A DNA stretch of 64,000 nt from Companilactobacillus nuruki (GTDB lineage Bacteria > Bacillota > Bacilli > Lactobacillales > Lactobacillaceae): the NCBI RefSeq assembly GCF_002872255.1, contig NZ_NIPR01000005.1, positions 124,001 through 188,000 of the forward strand, read 5' to 3'. Numbering within the stretch: position 1 is the first letter of the stretch; each line of letters begins with the position of its first letter. Below, piece by piece: positions 45,166 through 54,405 of the stretch. A program made the translations under genes and the position numbers. Under the pieces are notes generated by a model that was not told the origin of the DNA, ran no database searches, and saw only the letters and a list, made by a program, of their open reading frames with translations.

Positions 45166-45804
45166 CTAAGCCAATTTCTTTTCTAGATGTTGCATATAGT
45201 AACTGATTGGTAATGTGATAATTAAGTAGAAAATACCAACGATCACGTATGTATTAACTGTTTCAAAGGTTTGTGAAGCAATTGCATTTCCTTGGTACAT
45301 TAAATCGAACCCGGCCACAAAGGCAAGAACTGAAGAATTCTTAACCAAGTTGACGAATTGATTACCCAATGGTGGAATAACATACTTAAATGCTTGTGGC
45401 AAAACGATATAACGCATAGCTTGCCAGAAAGTCATACCTTGTCCACGAGAAGCTTCCATCTGACCAATATCAACTGAATTGATACCTGCACGAACTGTTT
45501 CAGCAATAAAGGCTGATGTATAAATTGTTAAACCAATTGTTCCAGCAGTAAAACCATTAATCTTAACGATATATAGTGGAATTACCAGATAAAAGAACAT
45601 TGTAATAACTAGTAAAGGAATGTTACGAAAAACTTCAACATAAACATTTCCCACAATACGTAGAAATTTGTTAGGAACAACTTCAAGAATGGCAAACAGT
45701 GAGCCAATAATTAAACTGAAAAACAATGCCAAAATACTTGATAGCAAAGTCCAACCAAATCCACTAATGAATTCGCTCCAATTATTTGTTAATAAATTGA
45801 TCAT
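45166..45804 (-). CDS. Amino acid ABC transporter permease (GlnP/HisQ type)
   Basis: The 212-residue permease has the EAA loop SRGQGMTFWQAMRYIVLPQAFKYVIPPLGNQFVNLVK and five membrane segments. Its start overlaps the binding-protein stop by 4 bp (ATGA), and the next permease follows by 12 bp. The two permeases probably form a heterodimer. Confidence 0.9.
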   Translation of the reverse strand: MINLLTNNWSEFISGFGWTLLSSILALFFSLIIGSLFAILEVVPNKFLRIVGNVYVEVFRNIPLLVITMFFYLVIPLYIVKINGFTAGTIGLTIYTSAFIAETVRAGINSVDIGQMEASRGQGMTFWQAMRYIVLPQAFKYVIPPLGNQFVNLVKNSSVLAFVAGFDLMYQGNAIASQTFETVNTYVIVGIFYLIITLPISYYMQHLEKKLA

Positions 45805-46628
45805 TTGCGTAACACCTCCTTATAGTTAAATCCAGGAACATTACCGAACCATTTAATAATTAACTTATTGTAGGTACCATCTTTCTCTAACTCTCTTAAG
45901 GCCTTGTTAGTGGCATTCTTAAAGTCTGTTTGCCCCTTATTGATACCTATACCATAAGGCTCTGTAGTGAAAGCCTTACCTTGTAGTTTATAACCTGGAT
46001 TATTAACAGCCATACCAGCCAAGATAACATTATCAGTTGTTAAAGCATCACCTTGTCCTGACTTCAAAGCTGTTAATGCCTGAGCATAATCTGGCAATTG
46101 TAAGACTTGTGCTTTTGGCGCAAACTTCTTAACGTTTTGAACAGAGTTAGAACCAACAACCCCAATAATCGTTTTGTTATTTAAATCTTGAACTTTTTTA
46201 ATCGATGAATCATTTTTTACTAAAATAGATTGTCCGGCGTCAAAATATGAATTAGAAAAATCCAATGTTTTTTCACGTTCAGGCGTTATGGTCATTGTAG
46301 CGATAATTGCATCGATATTACCATTCTTCAATAAAGGAATACGAGATTGTGAAGTAACTGTAACGAATTTAGCTTGTGCATCCTTACCAAGCATTTTTTT
46401 AGTAAGAGCTTTGGCAAGATCAATTTCGAATCCCTTCTCTTTTCCATCTTTAACATCTACTAATCCCAATAACTTAGTATCGGCTTTAACACCCCAAGTA
46501 ATTGTTTTAGATTTTTTATCATTTTCTAAAACATTCTGTGATGACAATGGCTTTGAGCCACAGGCAGTTAATGTAAAGACCAAGAGTAAAGAGGTGATAA
46601 TTAATGCTAAATATTTAAGTCGTTTCAT
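45801..46628 (-). CDS. Amino acid ABC transporter substrate-binding lipoprotein
   Basis: The 275-residue family-3 solute-binding protein has a lipoprotein signal ending LTACGSKP (lipid Cys about 23). ITWGVKADTKLLGLVDVKDG, EKGFEIDLAKAL and TLDFSNSYFDAGQSILVKN belong to the bilobed fold. It would capture an amino acid, probably glutamine or glutamate, outside the membrane. It lies 12 bp after the ATPase gene. Confidence 0.9.
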   Translation of the reverse strand: MKRLKYLALIITSLLLVFTLTACGSKPLSSQNVLENDKKSKTITWGVKADTKLLGLVDVKDGKEKGFEIDLAKALTKKMLGKDAQAKFVTVTSQSRIPLLKNGNIDAIIATMTITPEREKTLDFSNSYFDAGQSILVKNDSSIKKVQDLNNKTIIGVVGSNSVQNVKKFAPKAQVLQLPDYAQALTALKSGQGDALTTDNVILAGMAVNNPGYKLQGKAFTTEPYGIGINKGQTDFKNATNKALRELEKDGTYNKLIIKWFGNVPGFNYKEVLRK

Positions 46629-46640
46629 ATTCTTATCCCC

Positions 46641-47381
46641 CTAGTGTTTAATAATCTTGCTCAAGAACTGTCTTGCACGCTCATTACTTGGATGATTAAA
46701 GAATTTGTCCTTGCTATCATCCTCAAGAATCTGACCTTCATCCATAAAGATAACTCGGTTAGCAACTTCTTGGGCGAAGCCCATTTCATGAGTAACAATC
46801 AAAGATGTCATGTCACTTTGACTTGTAACATATTTGATAACTTGCAAAACATCATCGATCATTTCTGGATCAAGCGCACTGGTTGGTTCATCAAAGAGCA
46901 TACAACGTGGTTTCATAGCTAGGGATCTAGCAATAGCAACACGTTGTTTTTGACCACCAGAAATCTGTGAAGGCATGTTATTAGCCTTATCAGCCAAGCC
47001 AACTTGATCAAGCAAAGCCATAGCTTGCTTTTTGTTTTCTTCTTCGTTCATTTTTAAAACGATTCTTGGAGCCAACATGACATTTTCCAAAACATTCTTA
47101 TTAGCATATAAGTTAAAATGTTGGAAAACCATACCGACATCCCTTCTAATACGGTTGATATCAGTTGATCTATCAGCAATATCACGTCCATTGACGATCA
47201 ATTGTCCCTCCTGAATTGTTTCCAAACCATTAACAGTTCTAGATAAAGTACTCTTACCAGAACCTGAAGGTCCAATTAAAACAACAGTCTCCCCCTTATC
47301 AATCTCAAGATTAATATCTTTTAAAGCGTGGAAATCTCCGTAATACTTTTGCACATCGCGAAATTCGATCATTGATGACAT
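46641..47381 (-). CDS. Amino acid ABC transporter ATPase (GlnQ type)
   Basis: The 246-residue ATPase has Walker A GPSGSGKSTLSR, Q-loop VFQHFNLYANK, signature ISGGQKQRVAIARSLA and Walker B CMLFDEPTSALDPE. The ATG at 47381 is chosen because AAGGGAG lies upstream; the frame runs back to 47471 through A/T-rich leader sequence with no ribosome site. It is first of the four transporter genes. Confidence 0.92.
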   Translation of the reverse strand: MSSMIEFRDVQKYYGDFHALKDINLEIDKGETVVLIGPSGSGKSTLSRTVNGLETIQEGQLIVNGRDIADRSTDINRIRRDVGMVFQHFNLYANKNVLENVMLAPRIVLKMNEEENKKQAMALLDQVGLADKANNMPSQISGGQKQRVAIARSLAMKPRCMLFDEPTSALDPEMIDDVLQVIKYVTSQSDMTSLIVTHEMGFAQEVANRVIFMDEGQILEDDSKDKFFNHPSNERARQFLSKIIKH

Positions 47382-47658
47382 AGTTATTACTCCCTTCCTA
47401 TATTCGGAATAAAATAATCCTAAAAAGTTTATTAAGAAAATTTTAATGTTTAAATTGTAATTTGGCAACAAAAAAACATTTTGTGAATTAAATGTTCGAC
47501 TTTTTGTCTACCGACCATGTATCCAAAAAAACTATAACACTAATATTATTCAGATTATAATTTTAATATTGTCATTATTAAAAAAAATTTCTGAACAAAC
47601 AAATAATATGGGAAAAAATTTCAAAATTAATATAAAATTTGAATTCAAACACAAACAA

Positions 47659-47706
47659 AAAATAGAGTCCAGCAACTATTTTCAATAGTCGTCAGACTCT
47701 ATTTTT
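47659..47706 (-). terminator. Hairpin in the 47.5-47.8 kb gap
   Basis: AAAATAGAGTC-AGC-ACTATT pairs with AATAGT-GT-AGACTCTATTTT and is flanked by A/T runs. It lies beyond the Bce-like permease end and probably terminates that operon. The rest of the 47472-47871 gap is A/T-rich, apart from the hairpin array at 47792-47865. Confidence 0.7.
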
Positions 47707-47791
47707 TATTAAATGCAAGCTAGATTTCTTGCCTGCTACTTTCGAAAATTGTTGAGGATCTCGAAATTTTTAATTATTAAGGGGGGAAGGT

Positions 47792-47865
47792 GCTTCTCAG
47801 AAATTCCGAGAAGCTGCGCACGAAAGGTTGAATACCCGTCGTGCGCAGTTTCCCGGAGGAAACTG
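47792..47865. repeat. Array of three contiguous GC-rich hairpins after the Bce-like permease
   Basis: Three perfect or near-perfect stems abut: GCTTCTC...GAGAAGC (47792-47814), TGCGCACGA...TCGTGCGCA with inner GGT/ACC (47815-47847), and CAGTTTCC-cgga-GGAAACTG (47846-47865). The stop of the permease gene is 7 bp away. GC content is far above the surroundings. A GGGGGG run (47781-47786) lies on the distal side. Structure is certain; role is unknown. Confidence 0.85.
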
Positions 47866-47871
47866 TGAAAC

Positions 47872-49656
47872 TTACTTAAGAACGATTTTCTTATAAAGAT
47901 ATCTTGTTAGGAAATAATAGCCCAAGTAAAGAACCAAGAAAATCAGAAATGGAATTTCAATATTTGCATAGGGTTTATAAAGAATCTTAGTGAATAATTG
48001 TAATCCTAATAGAACATGAACTACTCCCAAAATTGCTGGGACTGCAAAGAGAACAGCTATTTCTTTATTGATCGTTGCACGTAAAACTTTTTGTTGAGTT
48101 CCAATCTTATAAAGCATGTTGTAACGCTTAACATCACCATTAGCACCAGATAGAATCTTGAACATCAAACAACTAGCTAACATTGCCAGGAATGCAATTC
48201 CTAAGAAGAATCCCATAAATTCCAATCCTGAGAAGAAACCATTAATTAATGTATATGCTGAATATTTATCGCCACCAGCATTTTTTAATATTGGATAACG
48301 TTTATTTTCAGCTTTAGAGATAGATTTTATTTCTGATAAATTATTCTTAAATGAGTTCGTCTTTACAAGCACAGTCGTTGACTCTTTAGCGTTAATCGCA
48401 TCATAGTCCTTATCACTAACCAAAACTGTTTCTAACATTCTTAATTGTGGTAAACGCGTATTCATGATTTCATAACCACCGTTTTTAGTTGGATCAGTTG
48501 TCTTATGTAGTGATGACTTCATTGTTTTTGTATCAATACTTGAATAGCCAAATGGTTGTTTCTTAAATTCACTGGCACGATAATAAACTTTCTTGCCAGA
48601 TACTTTATAGTCATAAGTATTTTTTTCTTTAATACTTAAACTCTTCAAGCGTTTTTGTTGAGCAGCATCTGGATTAGTTAATTGAACATCATAATAATTT
48701 TGCCCGTTTACAACGTTATCAATTTGATTATTGAAACCTAGACCTACAGTTATAGCACCTAAAGCTAGAGCAAACATCATTGATACCATTGATAGAATTT
48801 TAGTATAATCGTTGATTCTAAAACTCAATTGTGAAAGGGTAAAATTGTTCAAACCCTTTTGAGAATATTTAGTATTACGCTTCAACATTACGATCACTGC
48901 TGTAACAAATGAATTAATCGTTAGATAGGTACCAGCAACGATTGTTACTAAAGCAATTGGAATACCTAAATAGATAAATACAGGATTATTACCGGCATAC
49001 CACATCGAAACATATCCAATAGCTAAGAGGATCAATCCCATTATTGCTTGAACAGTTTTCAAAGCGCCGTTACGTTTAATTTTAACTGGCTGACTATCGC
49101 GCTTTAATAAAGTCAAAACCTTGCTGCGACGTAATGAAATAGAATTTCTAATAGCTGAGAACATGAAGATAATGATGAAGAATACGAAAGTCCAAATTAA
49201 AGCGGGTAAATAGAAACTGTTGAAATGCTTGACTTGCATATCTAGAGCACCAATCAACCAATGACCAACAAACCCTGTTGCAACTATTCCAATTGCACTA
49301 CCAATTACAGTAGAAATGGCACCAATTGCAAATGTTTCAACGAAAATCATTCGTGAGATCTTACTACTTTTAGCACCGAGCATCATGAACATCCCATACT
49401 CTTTTTGTCTCATACTTAGTAAAAAGGTGTTGGCGTAATTCACATAAACGATAGTAATAATTGCTAGTAAAACAATTCCAAAACCAAAGATAAATGCCGT
49501 TGCTGCAGCTGGTGAGTTGGCACTTAAGAAGGATTTATTGGTAGCTAAAGACATGAACATATAGAAAATGGCTGAAGCAATCATCAATCCTGAGAACAAC
49601 ACACTATAGTCACGCAAACGATGTTTTATTCCACTTAAAGCTAATTTATTTAACAT
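47872..49656 (-). CDS. FtsX-type ABC permease, Bce/Vra-like
   Basis: The 594-residue permease has an FtsX domain near 60-180 (FLLSMRQKEYGMFMMLGAKSSKISRMIFVETFAIG), further segments to about 300, an extracytoplasmic region (about 310-450), and three C-terminal segments. This layout is seen in peptide-antibiotic (bacitracin, nisin) detoxification transporters. It is shorter than typical BceB (~650). No adjacent histidine kinase was found, though Bce modules often have one. Confidence 0.85.
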   Translation of the reverse strand: MLNKLALSGIKHRLRDYSVLFSGLMIASAIFYMFMSLATNKSFLSANSPAAATAFIFGFGIVLLAIITIVYVNYANTFLLSMRQKEYGMFMMLGAKSSKISRMIFVETFAIGAISTVIGSAIGIVATGFVGHWLIGALDMQVKHFNSFYLPALIWTFVFFIIIFMFSAIRNSISLRRSKVLTLLKRDSQPVKIKRNGALKTVQAIMGLILLAIGYVSMWYAGNNPVFIYLGIPIALVTIVAGTYLTINSFVTAVIVMLKRNTKYSQKGLNNFTLSQLSFRINDYTKILSMVSMMFALALGAITVGLGFNNQIDNVVNGQNYYDVQLTNPDAAQQKRLKSLSIKEKNTYDYKVSGKKVYYRASEFKKQPFGYSSIDTKTMKSSLHKTTDPTKNGGYEIMNTRLPQLRMLETVLVSDKDYDAINAKESTTVLVKTNSFKNNLSEIKSISKAENKRYPILKNAGGDKYSAYTLINGFFSGLEFMGFFLGIAFLAMLASCLMFKILSGANGDVKRYNMLYKIGTQQKVLRATINKEIAVLFAVPAILGVVHVLLGLQLFTKILYKPYANIEIPFLIFLVLYLGYYFLTRYLYKKIVLK

Positions 49657-49666
49657 GTTGCTCCCC

Positions 49667-50419
49667 CTATTCTACAAATGTACCTAGTGAATCTAGGATT
49701 TCTTGATAATATTCTGAACGATTGGCATTTTCTTTTTTCAATTCTTGACCAATTTCACCATCTTTAATAAAGAGAATACGATCACAAAAACTAGCTGAAA
49801 AAGGATCATGTGTAACCAACAAGATTGAAACTTTATCTTCACGATTGATCTTAGTTAAAGTATCCATTAAAGCTCTGGCACTCTTAGAATCAAGTGCTCC
49901 AGTTGGTTCATCACCAAAAACAATTGAAGGTTCATGAACCAACGCACGGGCAGCGGCGACACGTTGCTTTTGCCCACCTGATAATTCTGTTGGATAATGA
50001 TTCAAGATTTCTGTCAAACCAAGTTTCTCAGAAATACCCATAACCGCCGGTTTAATTTCCTTAGTAGGGCGATTTTGTAAAGCTAATGGTAAAGCAATAT
50101 TTTCGTAAGCTGTTAAATTCTCTAAAAGATTGAAATCTTGGAAAATAAATCCGATCTTATTGGCTCTAAAGTCCGCCATTTGATTATTATTTAGTTTAGT
50201 AATATCTTGATTAGCAATTTTAACTTGTCCACTTGTTGGCGTATCAAGTGTCGATAAAATATTTAAAAGTGTCGTTTTACCAGAACCTGAAGCACCCATA
50301 ATTCCTACGAATTCGCCGGGTTTAACTTCAAAATTAACATCTGACAAGGCCTTGAATTGTTTTTCTCCGGCCTTTCCATAAATTTTCTCAACATTTTGTA
50401 CTTCGACGATTTTTTGCAT
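49667..50419 (-). CDS. ABC transporter ATPase, Bce/Vra-like
   Basis: The 250-residue ATPase has Walker A GASGSGKTTLLN, Q-loop FIFQDFNLLENLTAYEN, signature LSGGQKQRVAAARAL and Walker B IVFGDEPTGALDS. It lies 10 bp before the permease gene and divergently from the APC permease at 50623. A 16-bp palindrome, CTTACATTTTTGTAAG (about 50521-50536), lies in the shared control region. Confidence 0.9.
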   Translation of the reverse strand: MQKIVEVQNVEKIYGKAGEKQFKALSDVNFEVKPGEFVGIMGASGSGKTTLLNILSTLDTPTSGQVKIANQDITKLNNNQMADFRANKIGFIFQDFNLLENLTAYENIALPLALQNRPTKEIKPAVMGISEKLGLTEILNHYPTELSGGQKQRVAAARALVHEPSIVFGDEPTGALDSKSARALMDTLTKINREDKVSILLVTHDPFSASFCDRILFIKDGEIGQELKKENANRSEYYQEILDSLGTFVE

Positions 50420-50622
50420 CTGTTAATCCCTCCACGGAAACGAATACTTGCTTCGTTCCTAATTGATATATCAATCATAACTGGTTGATCATTTTGGGTC
50501 GTTGGATTCTCCTTACATTTTCTTACATTTTTGTAAGTCTTCGTTATATTAAGCGATATAATAAAATTTGGACATAAAATCACAAAGATGTCCTAATTTA
50601 ATCACCAAGGGGTGTATTTCCG

Positions 50623-52074
50623 ATGGGGAAAAATTTGCCAGATATTGACAGTAAAAAGTCATATATTAGTTGGCCTGTTGTTGCTTTAATGGATTTCGTT
50701 ACCGTTATTGGTTTCGATGATATTGTTTACAATTTCCATAATCAAGGTTTGGGAATTGTATTCACTTGGATCGTTATGTTATTCGTATTCGTTGTGCCTT
50801 ATGAGATGATGGTTGGTCATCTAGGTTCAACATTTGATACTGAAGGTGGTGGAGTTACCTCTTGGGTCCGTGCCACTGGTGGTAATGTTTGGGGATATAT
50901 TTGTGCTTGGACTGTTTGGGTCTCAAGTCTTCCTTATATCGTTGATGTCGCTAACTCAACGTTGATTTCATTTGGTTGGTTGATCAACGGAAATAGCTCG
51001 ATGTCAGATAAAATGAGCAATTCAATGTTTGCTTTATTGACAGCTGTTATTTTTACAATTTTTATTTTTATTCAGCACTATTTAAGAAATTCCTTACAAA
51101 TTCTAAGTATTATTGGTGGTGGTGCAATGTTCATCGTCACGATCCTTTATGTGATTATGACCTTTGTTTACCTTGGAAAAGGCAACATGCCACATACACA
51201 ACCATTCACTGTCAAATCATTTATTCCTAAATTTGACATGCATTATCTCTCCACATTTGGACTCGTTATCTTTGCTATGAACGGTTCTGAATTTGCCGCT
51301 CCATACGTTACAGAAATGAAGGATGGTAAACGTGACTTTCCTAAAGCTATGTGGATGTTAGCCATTATGACTGGTTTTCTAACCGTACTAGGCTCGTTTG
51401 CTTTGGGTGTCTTCTTCAATGCTCACCACTTACCTAATGATTTGAAAATGAATGGTTCCTATTATGCTTTCCAATATATGGGACAAGAATTTGGTATGGG
51501 AAAGTTCTACCTATATCTATTTGCCTTTACCCAGGCCATGTACATGATGGCTCAATTGGCGGTCTTACTTGATGCAGGTACTAGAATGTTCTTATCAGAT
51601 ACAGCTAAAGAATATCTACCAAAAGGGTTAACTAAGACTGATAAACGAGGACTACCAATCAACGGTTATTGGTTAACTACCGGAATTTGTACAATTATCA
51701 TGGTCATGAGTGCCACATTGCCTAATATGAACTCGATTTTTAATCAACTATTGAATCTAAACGGAATTGTTTCACCTTATACAACTTGTTTCTTATTTAG
51801 TTCCTTTATTCTAGTCAGATTACATGATGATAAATTTAAATCTGATTTTGTTTACATTAAGAATAAGTATTTGGCTATTTTAGTTGGTGCTTGGTGTTTT
51901 GCAATTACTTTCGGAGCCGCTACACTAGGTATTTTCCCTACAGACGAAAAACCAGGTACAGCTGCTTGGACTCATGTTTTGAGTTTGAACATTATTGAGC
52001 CACTTTTAATGATTGCTATTGGAATAATCTTGCCATTAATTGCTCGTTATCAAAGACGAAAAGAACTCAATTAG
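50623..52074 (+). CDS. APC-family amino acid permease (YjeM/glutamate-GABA antiporter-like)
   Basis: The 483-residue protein has about twelve membrane segments. Typical features are GFDDIVYNFHNQGLGIVFTWIVMLFVFVVPYEMMVGHLGSTF, then EGGGVTSWVRATGGNVWGYICAW, and EFAAPYVTEMKDGKRDFPKAMW in the middle. These match the YjeM/glutamate:GABA-type branch of the APC family. The substrate is not determined. It starts after AAGGGGTG and is transcribed divergently from the Bce-like operon. Confidence 0.87.
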   Translation: MGKNLPDIDSKKSYISWPVVALMDFVTVIGFDDIVYNFHNQGLGIVFTWIVMLFVFVVPYEMMVGHLGSTFDTEGGGVTSWVRATGGNVWGYICAWTVWVSSLPYIVDVANSTLISFGWLINGNSSMSDKMSNSMFALLTAVIFTIFIFIQHYLRNSLQILSIIGGGAMFIVTILYVIMTFVYLGKGNMPHTQPFTVKSFIPKFDMHYLSTFGLVIFAMNGSEFAAPYVTEMKDGKRDFPKAMWMLAIMTGFLTVLGSFALGVFFNAHHLPNDLKMNGSYYAFQYMGQEFGMGKFYLYLFAFTQAMYMMAQLAVLLDAGTRMFLSDTAKEYLPKGLTKTDKRGLPINGYWLTTGICTIIMVMSATLPNMNSIFNQLLNLNGIVSPYTTCFLFSSFILVRLHDDKFKSDFVYIKNKYLAILVGAWCFAITFGAATLGIFPTDEKPGTAAWTHVLSLNIIEPLLMIAIGIILPLIARYQRRKELN

Positions 52075-52157
52075 TCCAAAAAAGCATTTTATATTGACTT
52101 ATATAGGCTTTAACAGTTAATTTGATATTAATGACAAAACACTTGGGGGATTTGCTT

Positions 52158-53096
52158 ATGCTTGAAGATATTCAAAAAGAGATCGAAAAATACGAAACAA
52201 TTATTATTCTCAGACATCAAAATCCTGATCCTGATGCTATCGGCTCACAAGTTGGTTTGGCTACTATTCTTCAAGAAGCCTATCCTCAAAAGAAAATTTA
52301 TGTTTCAGGTATCGACTTACCAGTTTTAGACTGGATCGGTCATATGCAAGATGTTTCACCTGAAACATACCGCAATTCTTTAGTGATCGCCGTTGATACA
52401 GCTAATATAGAAAGACTCGATAATCCCGGATTCTATAAACAAGCCGGTATGGTTATCAAAATAGATCATCATCCTGATGTTGATCCTTTTGGTGATATCA
52501 ATTGGGTTGAAGATTCATTTTCTAGTTGTGCCGAAATGATCTACATAATGACTGAAAAAATCAATCATCTTAATATTTCTAAAAAGAGCGCTTATAGTCT
52601 TTATTCAGGGATCGTTGGCGATACCAATCGCTATCTGTATGGAGAAACAAGTTATTTTACTTTAGACGTGGCTGCTAAACTGGCAAAAACCGGTATTAAT
52701 ATTTCCGAAATCAGTTTACATGAAGATGAAATGTCTCTGCAGGTTGCACGACTAGAGGCATACATTTTAGATAACCTTCAAATTACCGAGTCAGGCTTTG
52801 GATCTATCGTTATCCGAAAAAATACTTTAGAAAAATTTCATTTAGCCGATGGTGAAATCGATCACGTCGTACCACTAATTGGTCGAATCAATACTGTCAA
52901 TAACTGGATTGTTGTTAGTGAAAAGGTTCCAAACCGTTTCCGAATCAATCTCCGTTCTAAAAAAATTGCCATTAATGGCGTAGCCGAAAAATTTGGTGGT
53001 GGTGGACATCCGCTTGCCAGTGGCGTTTACGTTGGTAGTATGGATGAGGTTTTCGCTCTGATGAAGGATATGGATGCGTTGAATAAGCGTAACTAA
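52158..53096 (+). CDS. nrnA: DHH/DHHA1 phosphoesterase, NrnA-like
   Basis: NrnA-type enzymes degrade short RNA oligonucleotides and pAp. The 312-residue protein has HQNPDPDAIGSQ (DHH motif I), VDTANIERLD, IDHHPDVD, and the DHHA1 tail ending KFGGGGHPLASGVYV. The ATG at 52158 is chosen because TTGGGGGA lies upstream; the frame extends to 52122 with no ribosome site. The length matches NrnA (~313). c-di-AMP or pAp specificity cannot be set from sequence. Confidence 0.85.
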   Translation: MLEDIQKEIEKYETIIILRHQNPDPDAIGSQVGLATILQEAYPQKKIYVSGIDLPVLDWIGHMQDVSPETYRNSLVIAVDTANIERLDNPGFYKQAGMVIKIDHHPDVDPFGDINWVEDSFSSCAEMIYIMTEKINHLNISKKSAYSLYSGIVGDTNRYLYGETSYFTLDVAAKLAKTGINISEISLHEDEMSLQVARLEAYILDNLQITESGFGSIVIRKNTLEKFHLADGEIDHVVPLIGRINTVNNWIVVSEKVPNRFRINLRSKKIAINGVAEKFGGGGHPLASGVYVGSMDEVFALMKDMDALNKRN

Positions 53097-53140
53097 ATCA
53101 ATATAAATTTGCGGCAAAACCCAAAAATATGTTTCACTTA

Positions 53141-53184
53141 AAAAGAAGGACCAGCAATCTATTTTGATTACTGGTCCTTCTTTA
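53141..53184. terminator. Bidirectional terminator between nrnA and histidine phosphatase
   Basis: AAGAAGGACCAGCAATC pairs with GATTACTGGTCCTTCTTT around a 6-nt loop, between convergent genes. Confidence 0.88.
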
Positions 53185-53203
53185 TTTTAATTTTAGTTCT
53201 CTT

Positions 53204-53860
53204 TCAAATATCTTCTTCAATTTTTTCATTATAATAAACGATCTTAGGTTCAAACTTTTCACCATCAAAATGAACTTTAGTCAGCGATAAATTTCCTGGC
53301 TCAACCTTATCCAATAAAAATGGCGCATAAGTATTTACCAAAGCCGTTAGAATTGCACTATGCGTGACCACAATTACCGGTTTTGTTTCTTTTTGTAGTA
53401 TCTGTTCTATCCCTTTAGAAAACCGATTCCAAAATTGTTTACTTGTTTCAGCCAAATGATTTGGATCTAGTTTAGCCAATTTATCTTGAATTTCATTTGC
53501 ACTCATTTGTTTTAAAGTTTCTTCTTCTGATTTTCCAGAAATCTTACTATACGTTTCTTCTTTAGATTGCCCCTCAAAACTACCATAGAATTGTTCCCTT
53601 AATTCAGGCATAGTTACCATCTTAAAAGGTTTTCCGCCTGCAAATTTAAAACTACTATTCAATTCAGCGACTGTTTGGACTGAGCGATTCATATCACTAC
53701 AGTAAATCGTTCCAGACAAATCCCCCAAATTACCTAAAGTTCTACCCATTTTGTAGGCTTCCTCATGACCAGATTTCGTTAGTGGAGTATCTGACCATCC
53801 CTGCATCTTGTTTAGTCGATTGAAATAAGTCTCACCATGTCGAATAAAGTAGATATCCAT
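53204..53860 (-). CDS. Histidine phosphatase superfamily protein (paralog 3)
   Basis: The 218-residue protein has FIRHGETYFNRLNKMQGWSDTPLT, ELREQFYGSFEG and the second His in VVVTHSAIL. It is more distant from the tandem pair at 23593 and 24321 but has the same architecture. The ATG at 53860 is preferred over an upstream GTG at 53869 that overlaps AAGGAG. It is divergent from a MerR gene. The substrate is unknown. Confidence 0.87.
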   Translation of the reverse strand: MDIYFIRHGETYFNRLNKMQGWSDTPLTKSGHEEAYKMGRTLGNLGDLSGTIYCSDMNRSVQTVAELNSSFKFAGGKPFKMVTMPELREQFYGSFEGQSKEETYSKISGKSEEETLKQMSANEIQDKLAKLDPNHLAETSKQFWNRFSKGIEQILQKETKPVIVVTHSAILTALVNTYAPFLLDKVEPGNLSLTKVHFDGEKFEPKIVYYNEKIEEDI

Positions 53861-53992
53861 AATTTTCACTCCTTGTCGCTACACTTCATGAGAAGTGTAG
53901 GCTTATTGGGAATAAAAGACAATTTATCGGATTTATTTAACTATTTAGGCTATTATTAAAGTACTTTTATTAGATATCTATTTGGAGATTAT

Positions 53993-54397
53993 ATGGAATA
54001 TACAATGAGTGAAGTATGCAAAAAATTTAACATTTCAGAATACACGATGAGATATTATGACAAAATTGATTTAATTCCTGGGGTTTACCGTAATGAACAA
54101 AATAGACGTATCTTTACTGATGATTCTGTTGGATGGATAAGATTTGTCATCGCACTTAGAAGTACCGGTATGCCTATCGCTGATGTAAAAAAGTACATCG
54201 ATCTAACCGCTGTTAATAATAATACTAGTATCCAAGCACGTCTGGATATGTTAGAAAAACAGGCAAATAATGCCGACAAACAATTGGCAGACATTCAAAA
54301 ACAGCATCAAATAATTGCTGATAAAATTGAGCATTATAAACAATCAATGCAGAAATCACCAGACTTAACAAAAAAGCCATACCAACGATGGGTATGA
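53993..54397 (+). CDS. MerR-family transcriptional regulator
   Basis: The 134-residue protein has the MerR domain at 1-70 (YTMSEVCKKFNISEYTMRYYDKIDLIPGV) and a coiled-coil dimerisation helix (about 78-125). No metal-binding Cys is present. It converges on the SDR gene at 54404, whose promoter has a 19-bp spacer and a central dyad, as MerR targets do. It is the nearest MerR and a likely controller, although the gene orientation does not prove it. Confidence 0.85.
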   Translation: MEYTMSEVCKKFNISEYTMRYYDKIDLIPGVYRNEQNRRIFTDDSVGWIRFVIALRSTGMPIADVKKYIDLTAVNNNTSIQARLDMLEKQANNADKQLADIQKQHQIIADKIEHYKQSMQKSPDLTKKPYQRWV

Positions 54398-54405
54398 CCT
54401 TTTTT
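54370..54405. terminator. Bidirectional terminator between merR and SDR genes
   Basis: AAAAAGCCATACC pairs with GGGTATG-CCTTTTTT with one bulge. It overlaps the 3' end of the MerR gene. Confidence 0.65.

Noticed and set aside
50521-50536. CTTACATTTTTGTAAG palindrome between divergent genes as an operator
   Set aside because: A/T-rich palindromes of this length arise easily by chance and no repressor gene is adjacent; mentioned only in the neighbouring gene entry.
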